Of a stretch of 64,000 nucleotides of DNA, positions 43,751-51,707 are shown piece after piece. The stretch spans positions 47,384 through 111,383 of the forward strand of contig NZ_QKQV01000008.1 of the NCBI RefSeq assembly GCF_003233725.1, written 5' to 3'. The notes beneath the pieces are model-generated. The model worked only from the letters and a program-made list of their open reading frames with translations, was not told the DNA's origin and searched no databases. This stretch comes from Mesonia sp. K7. Lineage in GTDB: Bacteria > Bacteroidota > Bacteroidia > Flavobacteriales > Flavobacteriaceae. Position 1 is the first letter of the stretch. Each line of letters starts with the position of its first letter. The translations under genes and the position numbers were made by a program.

Positions 43751-45187
43751 ATGAAATATCTCTACCTATTTGTTTTATTTTTTTCAGGAATTACGCTTCA
43801 AGCACAAAATGAGTTTATCACCACTTGGCAAGTAACTTCATCAGACCTCAGTATCACTATTCCTACAAATGGCAGTGGTTATAATTATACGGTAAATTTT
43901 GGAGACGGAACAATACTGAACAACCAACAAGGGGATGTTTCACATACCTATAACCAGAATGGAACTTATACCGTAAGCATTTCTGGTAATTTTCCTAGAA
44001 TAAATTTTCAAGGTGTAGCCAACTCAAAAAAAATCATGAGCATTGAACAATGGGGCAATATACAATGGCAGTCTATGCAAGCCGCTTTTAATGGTTGTAT
44101 TAATTTAGTAATAAATGCTACCGATGCTCCAGATTTAAGTCAGGTTACTGATATGTCAGGAATGTTTAGTTTATGCACCAGCTTAAATCAACCTATCAAT
44201 CATTGGGATGTTTCCACAATAACCAATATGAATAGCCTTTTTAATGGTGCAAGCTCCTTCAACCAGCCATTAGATAGTTGGGATGTTTCTAATGTTACAA
44301 AAATGGCTTATACCTTTGCTTCTGCAAATTCTTTTAATCAACCTCTAGGTAGTTGGGATGTTTCCAATGTAAACAATATGAAATGGATGTTTGTAAGCAC
44401 TTTTAGCTTTAATCAACCACTTGATAATTGGGACGTTTCTACTGTTACTACTATGGAAAAAATGTTTGGTTTTTCCAGCTTTAATTCCCCTATTGATAAT
44501 TGGAATGTGTCTAGTGTTACCAATATGGGGTTTATGTTTCAATCATCTGATTTTAATCAATCTCTGAATAGTTGGGATGTCTCTAATGTCTCCGATATGG
44601 ATCTTATGTTTGCTCAAAGTCCTTTTAACCAACCTCTAGATAATTGGGATGTTTCTAATGTTTCAACCATGTTTAGCATATTTTTTAATGCACAAGATTT
44701 CAATCAAGATCTTTCTTCCTGGAACTTCCATCCAAATGTAAATTTCCATGAGATGTTTTACAGCAGCGGTTTAGATGTAGATAATTATGACAAATTATTG
44801 GCTCACCTTACTACATTTGGATATACCAATAAAACAATGATTGCTAAAAATTTGAAATACTGTGATATTACCTCTAGAGACTTTCTCACAAACAACCTCA
44901 ACTGGTCCATTACTAACGATGAACTTGCTCAAAATTGCAATGTTTCTGCCGAGGAAAGTATTTTAGATGCCTTTACCCCTACTCCAAACCCAACCATGGG
45001 AATGATACACCTTGACTTACAAAACATACATATAGAAGAAATTTTGCTTTACAACACCATCGGACAAAGAATAAAAACTTTTCCTTATGTCGATAAAATC
45101 GATATAAGCGAATTTCACAGTGGTCTATACTTTTTACAACTTCGAACACAAGAAACTCAAAAAACCTACCCTATTGTTAAAAATTAA
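43751..45187 (+). CDS. secreted BspA-like (DUF285) repeat protein with PKD-like domain and T9SS tag
   Basis: A 478-residue surface protein: signal peptide (1-18), a PKD-like domain (about 25-85: YNYTVNFGDGTILNNQ...VSHTYNQNGTYTVSISG), a block of about eight DUF285 repeats of 24-25 residues (about 145-340) built on FNQPLDxWDVSxVTxM, and a T9SS sorting domain (about 400-478: TPNPTMGMIHLDL...YFLQLRTQETQKTYPIVKN). Such repeats are found in adhesins of Bacteroidota and mycoplasmas. Single gene with its own promoter. Ligand unknown. Confidence 0.88.
   Translation: MKYLYLFVLFFSGITLQAQNEFITTWQVTSSDLSITIPTNGSGYNYTVNFGDGTILNNQQGDVSHTYNQNGTYTVSISGNFPRINFQGVANSKKIMSIEQWGNIQWQSMQAAFNGCINLVINATDAPDLSQVTDMSGMFSLCTSLNQPINHWDVSTITNMNSLFNGASSFNQPLDSWDVSNVTKMAYTFASANSFNQPLGSWDVSNVNNMKWMFVSTFSFNQPLDNWDVSTVTTMEKMFGFSSFNSPIDNWNVSSVTNMGFMFQSSDFNQSLNSWDVSNVSDMDLMFAQSPFNQPLDNWDVSNVSTMFSIFFNAQDFNQDLSSWNFHPNVNFHEMFYSSGLDVDNYDKLLAHLTTFGYTNKTMIAKNLKYCDITSRDFLTNNLNWSITNDELAQNCNVSAEESILDAFTPTPNPTMGMIHLDLQNIHIEEILLYNTIGQRIKTFPYVDKIDISEFHSGLYFLQLRTQETQKTYPIVKN
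44183..44770 (+). repeat. tandem DUF285 coding repeats, about eight units of 72-75 bp
   Basis: Each unit codes FNQPL(D/N/G)xWDVSxVxxM plus a variable tail. The repeats are diverged enough at DNA level (different codons, NSP and NQS variants) to look old rather than freshly expanded. Confidence 0.75.
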
Positions 45188-45224
45188 GCCTTCTTGGTTT
45201 ATTTATAAATTTTCAATCAATTGC

Positions 45225-45236
45225 TATGCGCGCATA
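45225..45236. promoter_or_regulatory. candidate MarR operator, 12-bp perfect palindrome
   Basis: tatgcgcgcata is a GC-cored perfect palindrome in an AT-rich promoter. It lies between TTG (45221-45223) and the -7 element tatatttg (45249-45256), and an outer inverted repeat gctatg/catagc (45223-45228 / 45259-45264) spans it and the -7. Position and symmetry fit a site for the MarR protein encoded 39 bp downstream. Confidence 0.6.
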
Positions 45237-45248
45237 ATATATTTTTCA

Positions 45249-45256
45249 TATATTTG
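45249..45256 (+). promoter_or_regulatory. -7 element of the marR-fad operon
   Basis: tatatttg is an exact TAnnTTTG match, 18 bp before the MarR-family start codon. The nearest upstream TTG is 25 bp away, longer than usual, with the palindrome in between. Confidence 0.5.
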
Positions 45257-45274
45257 AACATAGCTTAACAATCA

Positions 45275-45712
45275 ATGAAAGAAAAAACTTTAGATTACAT
45301 CTTGAGAGCCACATGGATAGCAGTAGCAAAGATGTATAACGAAGAGGCCAGCAAAAAAGGAAGCACGATGGCAATTGGGTTTGCATTGCTCAATATCGAT
45401 CCAGAAACAGGTACACCATCAACTTCTTTGGGACCAAAAATGGGCATGGAAGCCACAAGTTTGTCACGCACGCTAAAAAACATGGAAGACAAAGGGCTTA
45501 TTTGCCGTAAGCAAAACCCCGAAGATGGTAGAAGTGTTTTGATACAGCTTACTTCCTTTGGGAAAGAAATGCGAGATTTCTCTAAAAACGTAGTCTTAAC
45601 TTTTGATGAAGCCATTCATGATGAAGTGACAAAAGAAGAAATCAAAACTTTTAAAAAAGTGGCCGAAGCCATTTTAGACATTGTAAATAATAAAAAAATA
45701 TTCAAAAAGTAA
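45275..45712 (+). CDS. MarR family transcriptional regulator of the fad operon
   Basis: A 145-residue winged-helix regulator. The recognition segment (about 55-80: GPKMGMEATSLSRTLKNMEDKGLICRK) and the wing with NPEDGRSVLIQLTSFG are standard MarR features. It is the first gene of the operon, 8 nt before fadN, so it most likely represses its own promoter and the beta-oxidation genes and releases DNA on binding an acyl-CoA or fatty acid. That role is inferred from context, by analogy with other fatty-acid-degradation regulators. Confidence 0.87.
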   Translation: MKEKTLDYILRATWIAVAKMYNEEASKKGSTMAIGFALLNIDPETGTPSTSLGPKMGMEATSLSRTLKNMEDKGLICRKQNPEDGRSVLIQLTSFGKEMRDFSKNVVLTFDEAIHDEVTKEEIKTFKKVAEAILDIVNNKKIFKK

Positions 45713-45720
45713 ACAATACA

Positions 45721-48129
45721 ATGAATAGAAAAATAAATAAGGTAGCAGTCATAGGTTCAGGAATAATGGGTAGCGGTATCGCTTGTCATTTTGCAAATGT
45801 TGGCGTAGAAGTTTTATTGCTAGACATAGTTCCTAGAGAACTTAATGAGAAAGAAAAAAACAAAGGGCTTACGCTAGATAACCCGATAGTGAGAAATAGA
45901 ATTGTAAACGATTCACTGCAAAGTGCAATCAAATCTTCACCTTCTCCTATTTACGACAAAAGCTTTGTAAATAGAATCACTACCGGAAATCTTGAAGACG
46001 ATATTGCCAAGGTAAAAGACGTTGACTGGATTATAGAAGTTGTAATCGAACGACTTGATATAAAAAAGCAAGTCTTTGAAAATTTAGAGAAACACAGAAC
46101 ACCTGGCACACTTATCACAACTAATACTTCAGGAATTCCAATAAAGTTTATGAATGAAGGTAGAAGTGAAGATTTCCAACAACACTTCTGTGGAACCCAC
46201 TTTTTTAATCCAGCAAGATATTTACAATTATTCGAAATAATTCCTGGACCAAATACAAAACCAGAAGTAATAGATTTTCTTAAAGAGTATGGTGAAAAAC
46301 ACTTAGGAAAAAAATCTGTCATTGCTAAAGACACACCAGCTTTTATTGGTAACCGAGTTGGTATTTTTAGCATTATGAGCCTATTTCATACCGTAAAAAA
46401 AATGGGACTATCTGTAGAAGAAGTAGACAAACTTACAGGTCCTGTTATAGGTCGTCAAAAATCTGCAACTTTTAGAACAGTAGATGTTGTAGGTTTAGAT
46501 ACATTGGTACACGTTGCTAATGGTTTATATGAAAATGTACCAAAAGATGAAAGGCATGAACTTTTTAAAATTCCAGACTACATCCAAAAAATGATGGATA
46601 ATAAGTGGCTTGGTAGTAAAACAGGTCAAGGTTTTTATAAAAAAGTAAAAGATAAAGAAGGAAACAGCAATATTTTATCATTAGACTTAGAAACATTAGA
46701 ATATAAAAAGCAAGGAAAAACCAACTTCCCTACTTTAGAACTTACAAAAACCATCGATAATGTTGCAGACCGATTTGAAGTACTAATAAATGGGAAAGAC
46801 AAAGCAGGCGAATTTTACCGCAAAAGTTTTGCTGCTCTTTTTGCCTACGCTTCTCACAGAATCCCAGAAATAGCAGACGATTTATATAAGATAGACGATG
46901 CTATGCGAGCTGGTTTTGGTTGGGAACACGGGCCTTTTCAGATATGGGATGCTGTTGGTATAAAAAAAGGAATAGAGCTTGTTGAGCAAGAAAATTTAGC
47001 TGTCGCGGAATGGGTTAATGAAATGATAAATGCAGGGCAAGAATCTTTTTACTCCATCAAAGACGGAAACAAATATTACTATAATCAACAATCTAAAAAA
47101 CACGAAATTATACCTGGTCAAGACGCCTTTATAATTTTAGACAACATACGTAAAAGCAACGAAGTTTTTTCGAATAGTGGTGTAAACGTACAAGATTTAG
47201 GCGACGGCATATTAAATGTAGAATTCACCAGTAAAATGAATTCTATCGGTGGTGATGTTTTAGGAGGTCTCAATAAAGCAATAGACCTTGCAGAAAAAGA
47301 ATATCAAGGCTTAGTAGTTTCAAACAATGGTAAAAACTTTTCTGTAGGAGCAAATATCGGGATGATTTTTATGCTTGCCGTAGAACAAGAATACGACGAA
47401 TTGAATATGGCTATCAAGTATTTTCAAGACACCATGATGCGTATGCGATATTCATCAATACCTACAGTTGCCTGTCCTCATAATATGACTTTAGGTGGTG
47501 GTTGCGAACTTTCGCTTCACGCCGATAAAGTAGTTGCACATGCAGAAAGCTACATAGGTTTAGTTGAGTTTGGAGTCGGAGTAATTCCTGGCGGAGGCGG
47601 CTCAAAAGAAATGACGCTTCGTGCATCAGATACTTATGAAAAAGATGATGTTCAACTCAACCGTCTTAGAGAAAACTTTTTAGCAATAGGAATGGCAAAA
47701 GTATCTACTTCTGCCTATGAAGCCTACCATACAAACATCCTTCAAAAAGGCAAAGATATTGTGGTTATAAACAAAGAGAGACAGCTCACTATTGCACAAA
47801 AACATGCACAACTCATGGCCGAGAACGGCTATACAAAACCTCAGCAAAGACAAGACATAAAAGTTCTTGGTCAACAAGCATTAGGTGCATTTTATGTTGG
47901 AACAGATCAAATGTATGCTGGTAAATACATTAGTGAACACGATAAAAAAATTGCAAACAAACTAGCATATGTTATGGCTGGTGGAGATATCTCTATGCCA
48001 AACACCCTAGTAAGTGAACAATATTTGCTAGACCTAGAAAGAGAAGCGTTTTTATCACTCACAGGCGAAAGAAAAACACTAGAACGCTTACAGCATATGT
48101 TAAAGAAAGGTAAGCCACTTAGAAATTAA
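45721..48129 (+). CDS. fadN: 3-hydroxyacyl-CoA dehydrogenase/enoyl-CoA hydratase, FadN type
   Basis: Bifunctional beta-oxidation enzyme: hydrates enoyl-CoA and oxidises 3-hydroxyacyl-CoA with NAD. Of 802 residues, the N-terminal half is the dehydrogenase (GSGIMGSGIA at 12-21, THFFNPARYLQLFEIIPG, then the C-terminal HCDH domain) and the C-terminal half the crotonase domain (NFSVGANIG at about 538, GGGCELSLHADK at about 593, GVGVIPGGGGSKE at about 620). This dehydrogenase-first order matches Bacillus FadN and is the reverse of E. coli FadB. Followed by the inserted S23 gene, then fadA. Confidence 0.94.
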   Translation: MNRKINKVAVIGSGIMGSGIACHFANVGVEVLLLDIVPRELNEKEKNKGLTLDNPIVRNRIVNDSLQSAIKSSPSPIYDKSFVNRITTGNLEDDIAKVKDVDWIIEVVIERLDIKKQVFENLEKHRTPGTLITTNTSGIPIKFMNEGRSEDFQQHFCGTHFFNPARYLQLFEIIPGPNTKPEVIDFLKEYGEKHLGKKSVIAKDTPAFIGNRVGIFSIMSLFHTVKKMGLSVEEVDKLTGPVIGRQKSATFRTVDVVGLDTLVHVANGLYENVPKDERHELFKIPDYIQKMMDNKWLGSKTGQGFYKKVKDKEGNSNILSLDLETLEYKKQGKTNFPTLELTKTIDNVADRFEVLINGKDKAGEFYRKSFAALFAYASHRIPEIADDLYKIDDAMRAGFGWEHGPFQIWDAVGIKKGIELVEQENLAVAEWVNEMINAGQESFYSIKDGNKYYYNQQSKKHEIIPGQDAFIILDNIRKSNEVFSNSGVNVQDLGDGILNVEFTSKMNSIGGDVLGGLNKAIDLAEKEYQGLVVSNNGKNFSVGANIGMIFMLAVEQEYDELNMAIKYFQDTMMRMRYSSIPTVACPHNMTLGGGCELSLHADKVVAHAESYIGLVEFGVGVIPGGGGSKEMTLRASDTYEKDDVQLNRLRENFLAIGMAKVSTSAYEAYHTNILQKGKDIVVINKERQLTIAQKHAQLMAENGYTKPQQRQDIKVLGQQALGAFYVGTDQMYAGKYISEHDKKIANKLAYVMAGGDISMPNTLVSEQYLLDLEREAFLSLTGERKTLERLQHMLKKGKPLRN

Positions 48130-48171
48130 GAGGTGAAAAATAGAAAGTATCATTAACTGTATAAATGTAGA

Positions 48172-48543
48172 TTGTATAATGAATTATTTTAGAGATTTAA
48201 AGGTGTGGCAAAAATCTATTGCTTTAGCAAATAGCATTTATGATAGTAGCCAACGATTTCCAAAAGAAGAAATCTATACTTTAACTTCACAAATTAGAAG
48301 ATCTGCAGTATCCATCCCTTCAAATATTGCTGAAGGTTGCGGAAGAAATACTAATAAAGATTTTAATAAGTTTTTGGGGATTGCCTTAGGATCTTCCTTT
48401 GAGTTAGAAACTCAATTAATCATTGCTTTACAACAAAGTTATATGGAAGAAGCTCAATTCAAAGACATTGAAAGTGAATTACAGCATATCCAAAATATGA
48501 TTATCAAATTACAATCTACTTTATAACTATATACATTATACAA
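48172..48543. repeat. 9-bp inverted repeats flanking the S23 gene
   Basis: ttgtataat at 48172-48180 and attatacaa at 48535-48543 are exact complements. In RNA they could close a stem around the gene, as in 23S rRNA intervening sequences. AT-rich and short, so chance is possible. Confidence 0.4.
48179..48526 (+). CDS. four-helix bundle protein (S23/23S rRNA intervening sequence family)
   Basis: A 115-residue protein of the family first seen in intervening sequences of 23S rRNA genes, later found free in many genomes. The family pattern is clear: DLKVWQKSIALANSIY, FPKEEIYTLTSQIRRSAVSIPSNIAEG and the ELETQLIIA helix. It stands alone between fadN and fadA, breaking an otherwise tight operon, and is flanked by 9-bp inverted repeats (ttgtataat 48172-48180, attatacaa 48535-48543). 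Function unknown; a small insertion cassette is suggested. Confidence 0.9.
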   Translation: MNYFRDLKVWQKSIALANSIYDSSQRFPKEEIYTLTSQIRRSAVSIPSNIAEGCGRNTNKDFNKFLGIALGSSFELETQLIIALQQSYMEEAQFKDIESELQHIQNMIIKLQSTL

Positions 48544-48567
48544 AAAACAATATACAAACACATAAAA

Positions 48568-49755
48568 ATGAACAAAACAGCATATATCGTAAAAGCATAC
48601 AGAACTGCAGTAGGGAAATCATCACGTGGTGTATTTCGATTCAAACGTCCAGACGATTTAGCAGCAGAAACGATTAATTATATGATGAACGAGTTGCCAG
48701 AATTTGACAAATCTAGAATAGATGATGTCATCGTTGGTAATGCAATGCCAGAAGCAGAACAAGGACTAAATGTTGGGCGGCTTATCTCACTTATGGGTCT
48801 TAACACTGTAGATGTTGCCGGAATGACCGTAAACAGATATTGTGCCTCTGGGTTAGAAACTATTGCTATTGCCAGTGCAAAAATACAAAGCGGAATGGCA
48901 GATTGTATTATTGCTGGCGGTGCAGAAAGTATGAGCTACATCCCAATGGGAGGTTATAAACCAGCACCCAATTATGATTTAGCAAAAGAAGGTAAAGAAG
49001 ATTATTATTGGGGAATGGGTTTAACAGCTGAAGCTGTTGCCAATAAGTATAAAGTTACCCGAGAAGATCAAGACGAGTTTGCATTTCAATCGCATCAAAA
49101 AGCTTTAAAAGCTCAAGCAGAAAATAGATTTAAAGACCAGATTGTCCCTATTGATATAGAAGAAATCTATTTTGAAAATGGTAAAAAGCAAACTAGAAAT
49201 TATACTGTAAACCAAGATGAAGGGCCAAGAGCAGATACATCTCTAGATGCTTTAGCAAGACTAAGACCCGTTTTTGCTCAAGGCGGAAGTGTCACCGCAG
49301 GAAACTCTTCACAAACCAGTGATGGAGCTGCTTTTGTAATGGTAATGAGTGAGAAAATGGTAAAAGAACTAAACTTAGAACCCATCGCACGACTAGTTAG
49401 TTTTACAGCCGTTGGTGTTGAACCTAAAATTATGGGAATTGGACCTGTAAAAGCTATACCAAAAGCTATAAAACAAGCTGGTTTACAACAAAAAGATATT
49501 GAATTGATAGAGCTTAACGAAGCTTTTGCTTCACAATCATTAGCTGTAATTAGAGAATTAGATTTAGACAAAGAAAAACTAAATGTAAATGGTGGTGCAA
49601 TCTCATTAGGGCATCCTTTAGGTTGCACAGGAGCAAAATTATCCGTTCAAATTTTTGATGAAATGAAAAAAAGAAAACTAAATAATAAATATGCTATGGT
49701 AACCATGTGTGTAGGAACAGGACAAGGTGCTGCGGGTGTTTACGAAGTATATTAA
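48568..49755 (+). CDS. fadA: acetyl-CoA C-acyltransferase (3-ketoacyl-CoA thiolase)
   Basis: Cleaves 3-ketoacyl-CoA with CoA to acetyl-CoA and a shortened acyl-CoA. 395 residues with all thiolase catalytic residues: Cys92 (NRYCASGLETI), His349 (NGGAISLGHPLG) and Cys381 (MCVGTGQGAAG). Length and motifs are standard for a FadA-type thiolase. It lies between the S23 insertion and fadE (16 nt gap), and with fadN forms the beta-oxidation core. Confidence 0.96.
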   Translation: MNKTAYIVKAYRTAVGKSSRGVFRFKRPDDLAAETINYMMNELPEFDKSRIDDVIVGNAMPEAEQGLNVGRLISLMGLNTVDVAGMTVNRYCASGLETIAIASAKIQSGMADCIIAGGAESMSYIPMGGYKPAPNYDLAKEGKEDYYWGMGLTAEAVANKYKVTREDQDEFAFQSHQKALKAQAENRFKDQIVPIDIEEIYFENGKKQTRNYTVNQDEGPRADTSLDALARLRPVFAQGGSVTAGNSSQTSDGAAFVMVMSEKMVKELNLEPIARLVSFTAVGVEPKIMGIGPVKAIPKAIKQAGLQQKDIELIELNEAFASQSLAVIRELDLDKEKLNVNGGAISLGHPLGCTGAKLSVQIFDEMKKRKLNNKYAMVTMCVGTGQGAAGVYEVY

Positions 49756-49771
49756 AAAATAAAGTTAAACA

Positions 49772-51583
49772 ATGGAAACTCAAGACAAAGAAAATTTATT
49801 AAGAGGCGGGCAATTTTTAGTCAAAGAAACTGCCTGTGAAGACATTTTTACTCCAGAAGATTTCAATGAAGAGCAAAAAATGATGAAAGAAACGGTACAA
49901 GAATTTGTAGACCGTGAAATATGGCCTCATAAAGAACGTATCGAACATAAAGATTACGAACTCACCGAAGAAATCATGAAAAAAGCTGCAGAGCTTGGCT
50001 TTCTAGGCGTTGCTGTACCAGAAAAATACGAAGGTCTTGGTATGGGCTTTGTCTCTACTATGCTTGTTTGTGATTATATTTCTGGAGCGACAGGCTCTAT
50101 TGCTACTGCTTTTGGAGCCCATACAGGTATCGGAACAATGCCGATTGTACTGTATGGTACTGATGAACAAAAAGCCAAATACGTACCAGATTTAGCTACT
50201 GGAAAAAAATTCGGAGCATATTGCCTTACAGAACCTGGAGCAGGAAGTGATGCCAATTCAGGGAAAACTAAAGCAGTTTTGTCTGACGACGGAAAACATT
50301 ACCATATTTCTGGACAAAAAATGTGGATTTCTAACGCAGGCTTTGCAAGCATATTTATTGTTTTTGCAAGAATTGAAGATGATAAAAACATAACTGGTTT
50401 TATTGTAGAATTTGACAAAGAAAACCCAAATGGTATCACCTTTGGAGAAGAAGAAAAAAAATTAGGTATCCACTCCTCTTCTACTCGACAAGTATTTTTT
50501 AATGAAACAAAAGTACCTGTTGAAAATATGCTCTCTGAAAGAGGAAACGGATTTAAAATTGCTATGAATGCCTTAAACGTAGGTAGAATAAAATTAGCTG
50601 CAGCTTGCTTAGATGCACAACGTAGAGTGATTGACGGTTCTGTAAAATATGCAAACGACAGGGTTCAATTTAAACAACCTATTTCTAGTTTTGGTGCAAT
50701 TAAATCAAAATTAGCCGAAATGGCTACTTCTGCTTATGCAGGAGAGTCAGCTTCGTACAGAGCTGCAAAAAATATTGAAGATCGTATCACAATTCGACTT
50801 GAAGAAGGCAACTCACATGCCGAAGCAGAATTAAAAAGTGTTGAAGAATATGCTATTGAATGTTCGCTTCTTAAAGTAGCTTGTTCAGAAGATATTCAAA
50901 ATTGTAGTGATGAAGGAATACAAATTTTTGGAGGAATGGGTTTCTCTGCAGATACACCTATGGAAGCTGCTTGGAGAGACGCTAGAATTTCTAGAATATA
51001 CGAAGGTACAAACGAAATAAACCGTATGCTTTCTGTAGGAATGCTCGTGAAAAAAGCAATGAAAGGTCATGTAGATTTACTTGGTCCTGCTACAAAAGTA
51101 GCCGATGAACTCACAGGAATTCCTTCATTTGAAACACCAGATTATTCAGAACCACTTTCTGAGGAAAAAGATATGATTAAAAAGCTGAAAAAAGTCTTTT
51201 TGATGGTGGCTGGAAGTGCAGTACAAAAGTATGGTCCTGAGCTAGAAGAACACCAGCAACTCTTATTAGCTGCTGCAGATATTTTACTTGAAATTTATAT
51301 GTCTGAATCGACCATTTTAAGAACAGAAAAAAATGTAAAGCGATTTGGTGAGGAAGCTCAAAAAGAGCAAATCGCTATGGCAAAATTATATTTATACCAC
51401 GCAGTTGACACAATCAACCAGAAAGCAAAAGAAGGTATTGTTTCTTTTGCCAGTGGTGATGAGCAACGTATGATGCTTTTAGGTTTAAAGCGATTTACAA
51501 AATATCAAAATCTTCCTAATGTAGTTGAGCTCAGAAATACAATTGCTAAAAAACTAATCGCCGAAAATGGTTTTGTTTACTAA
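49772..51583 (+). CDS. fadE: acyl-CoA dehydrogenase, FadE type with C-terminal extension
   Basis: FAD-dependent first step of beta-oxidation. The 603-residue protein has the acyl-CoA dehydrogenase domains (N-terminal helices, YCLTEPGAGSDANSGKTKAV, MWISNAGFASIFIVFARI and EGTNEINRMLS) in residues 30-440, then about 150 extra helical residues, as in Bacillus FadE (594 residues) and very-long-chain dehydrogenases. The FGGMGFSADTPMEAAWRDARISRIYEGTNEI stretch carries the usual active-site region. Last gene of the marR-fadN-S23-fadA-fadE operon, ending in a terminator. Confidence 0.94.
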   Translation: METQDKENLLRGGQFLVKETACEDIFTPEDFNEEQKMMKETVQEFVDREIWPHKERIEHKDYELTEEIMKKAAELGFLGVAVPEKYEGLGMGFVSTMLVCDYISGATGSIATAFGAHTGIGTMPIVLYGTDEQKAKYVPDLATGKKFGAYCLTEPGAGSDANSGKTKAVLSDDGKHYHISGQKMWISNAGFASIFIVFARIEDDKNITGFIVEFDKENPNGITFGEEEKKLGIHSSSTRQVFFNETKVPVENMLSERGNGFKIAMNALNVGRIKLAAACLDAQRRVIDGSVKYANDRVQFKQPISSFGAIKSKLAEMATSAYAGESASYRAAKNIEDRITIRLEEGNSHAEAELKSVEEYAIECSLLKVACSEDIQNCSDEGIQIFGGMGFSADTPMEAAWRDARISRIYEGTNEINRMLSVGMLVKKAMKGHVDLLGPATKVADELTGIPSFETPDYSEPLSEEKDMIKKLKKVFLMVAGSAVQKYGPELEEHQQLLLAAADILLEIYMSESTILRTEKNVKRFGEEAQKEQIAMAKLYLYHAVDTINQKAKEGIVSFASGDEQRMMLLGLKRFTKYQNLPNVVELRNTIAKKLIAENGFVY

Positions 51584-51615
51584 GCGACACGTAGTTTGAT
51601 TAAGTTTAGTTGTTT

Positions 51616-51643
51616 GAAGAGCTCCACTTTCGTGGAGCTTTTC
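51616..51643 (+). terminator. rho-independent terminator of fad operon
   Basis: gagctccac, tttc loop, gtggagctttt: a strong 9-bp GC-containing stem followed by T. Confidence 0.8.
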
Positions 51644-51707
51644 ATTTATAGTCTTCAAGTTTTCTAAATTGAAGAGAAAAATGTAATTTAACCTCAAATA
51701 AGCCGTT

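Noticed and set aside
44183..44770. Regular repeat array considered as CRISPR-like
   Set aside because: The repeats are in frame, code DUF285 units and are not identical at DNA level.
45951..46373. 140-residue minus-strand open frame
   Set aside because: Antisense shadow of fadN; composition mirrors the coding strand.
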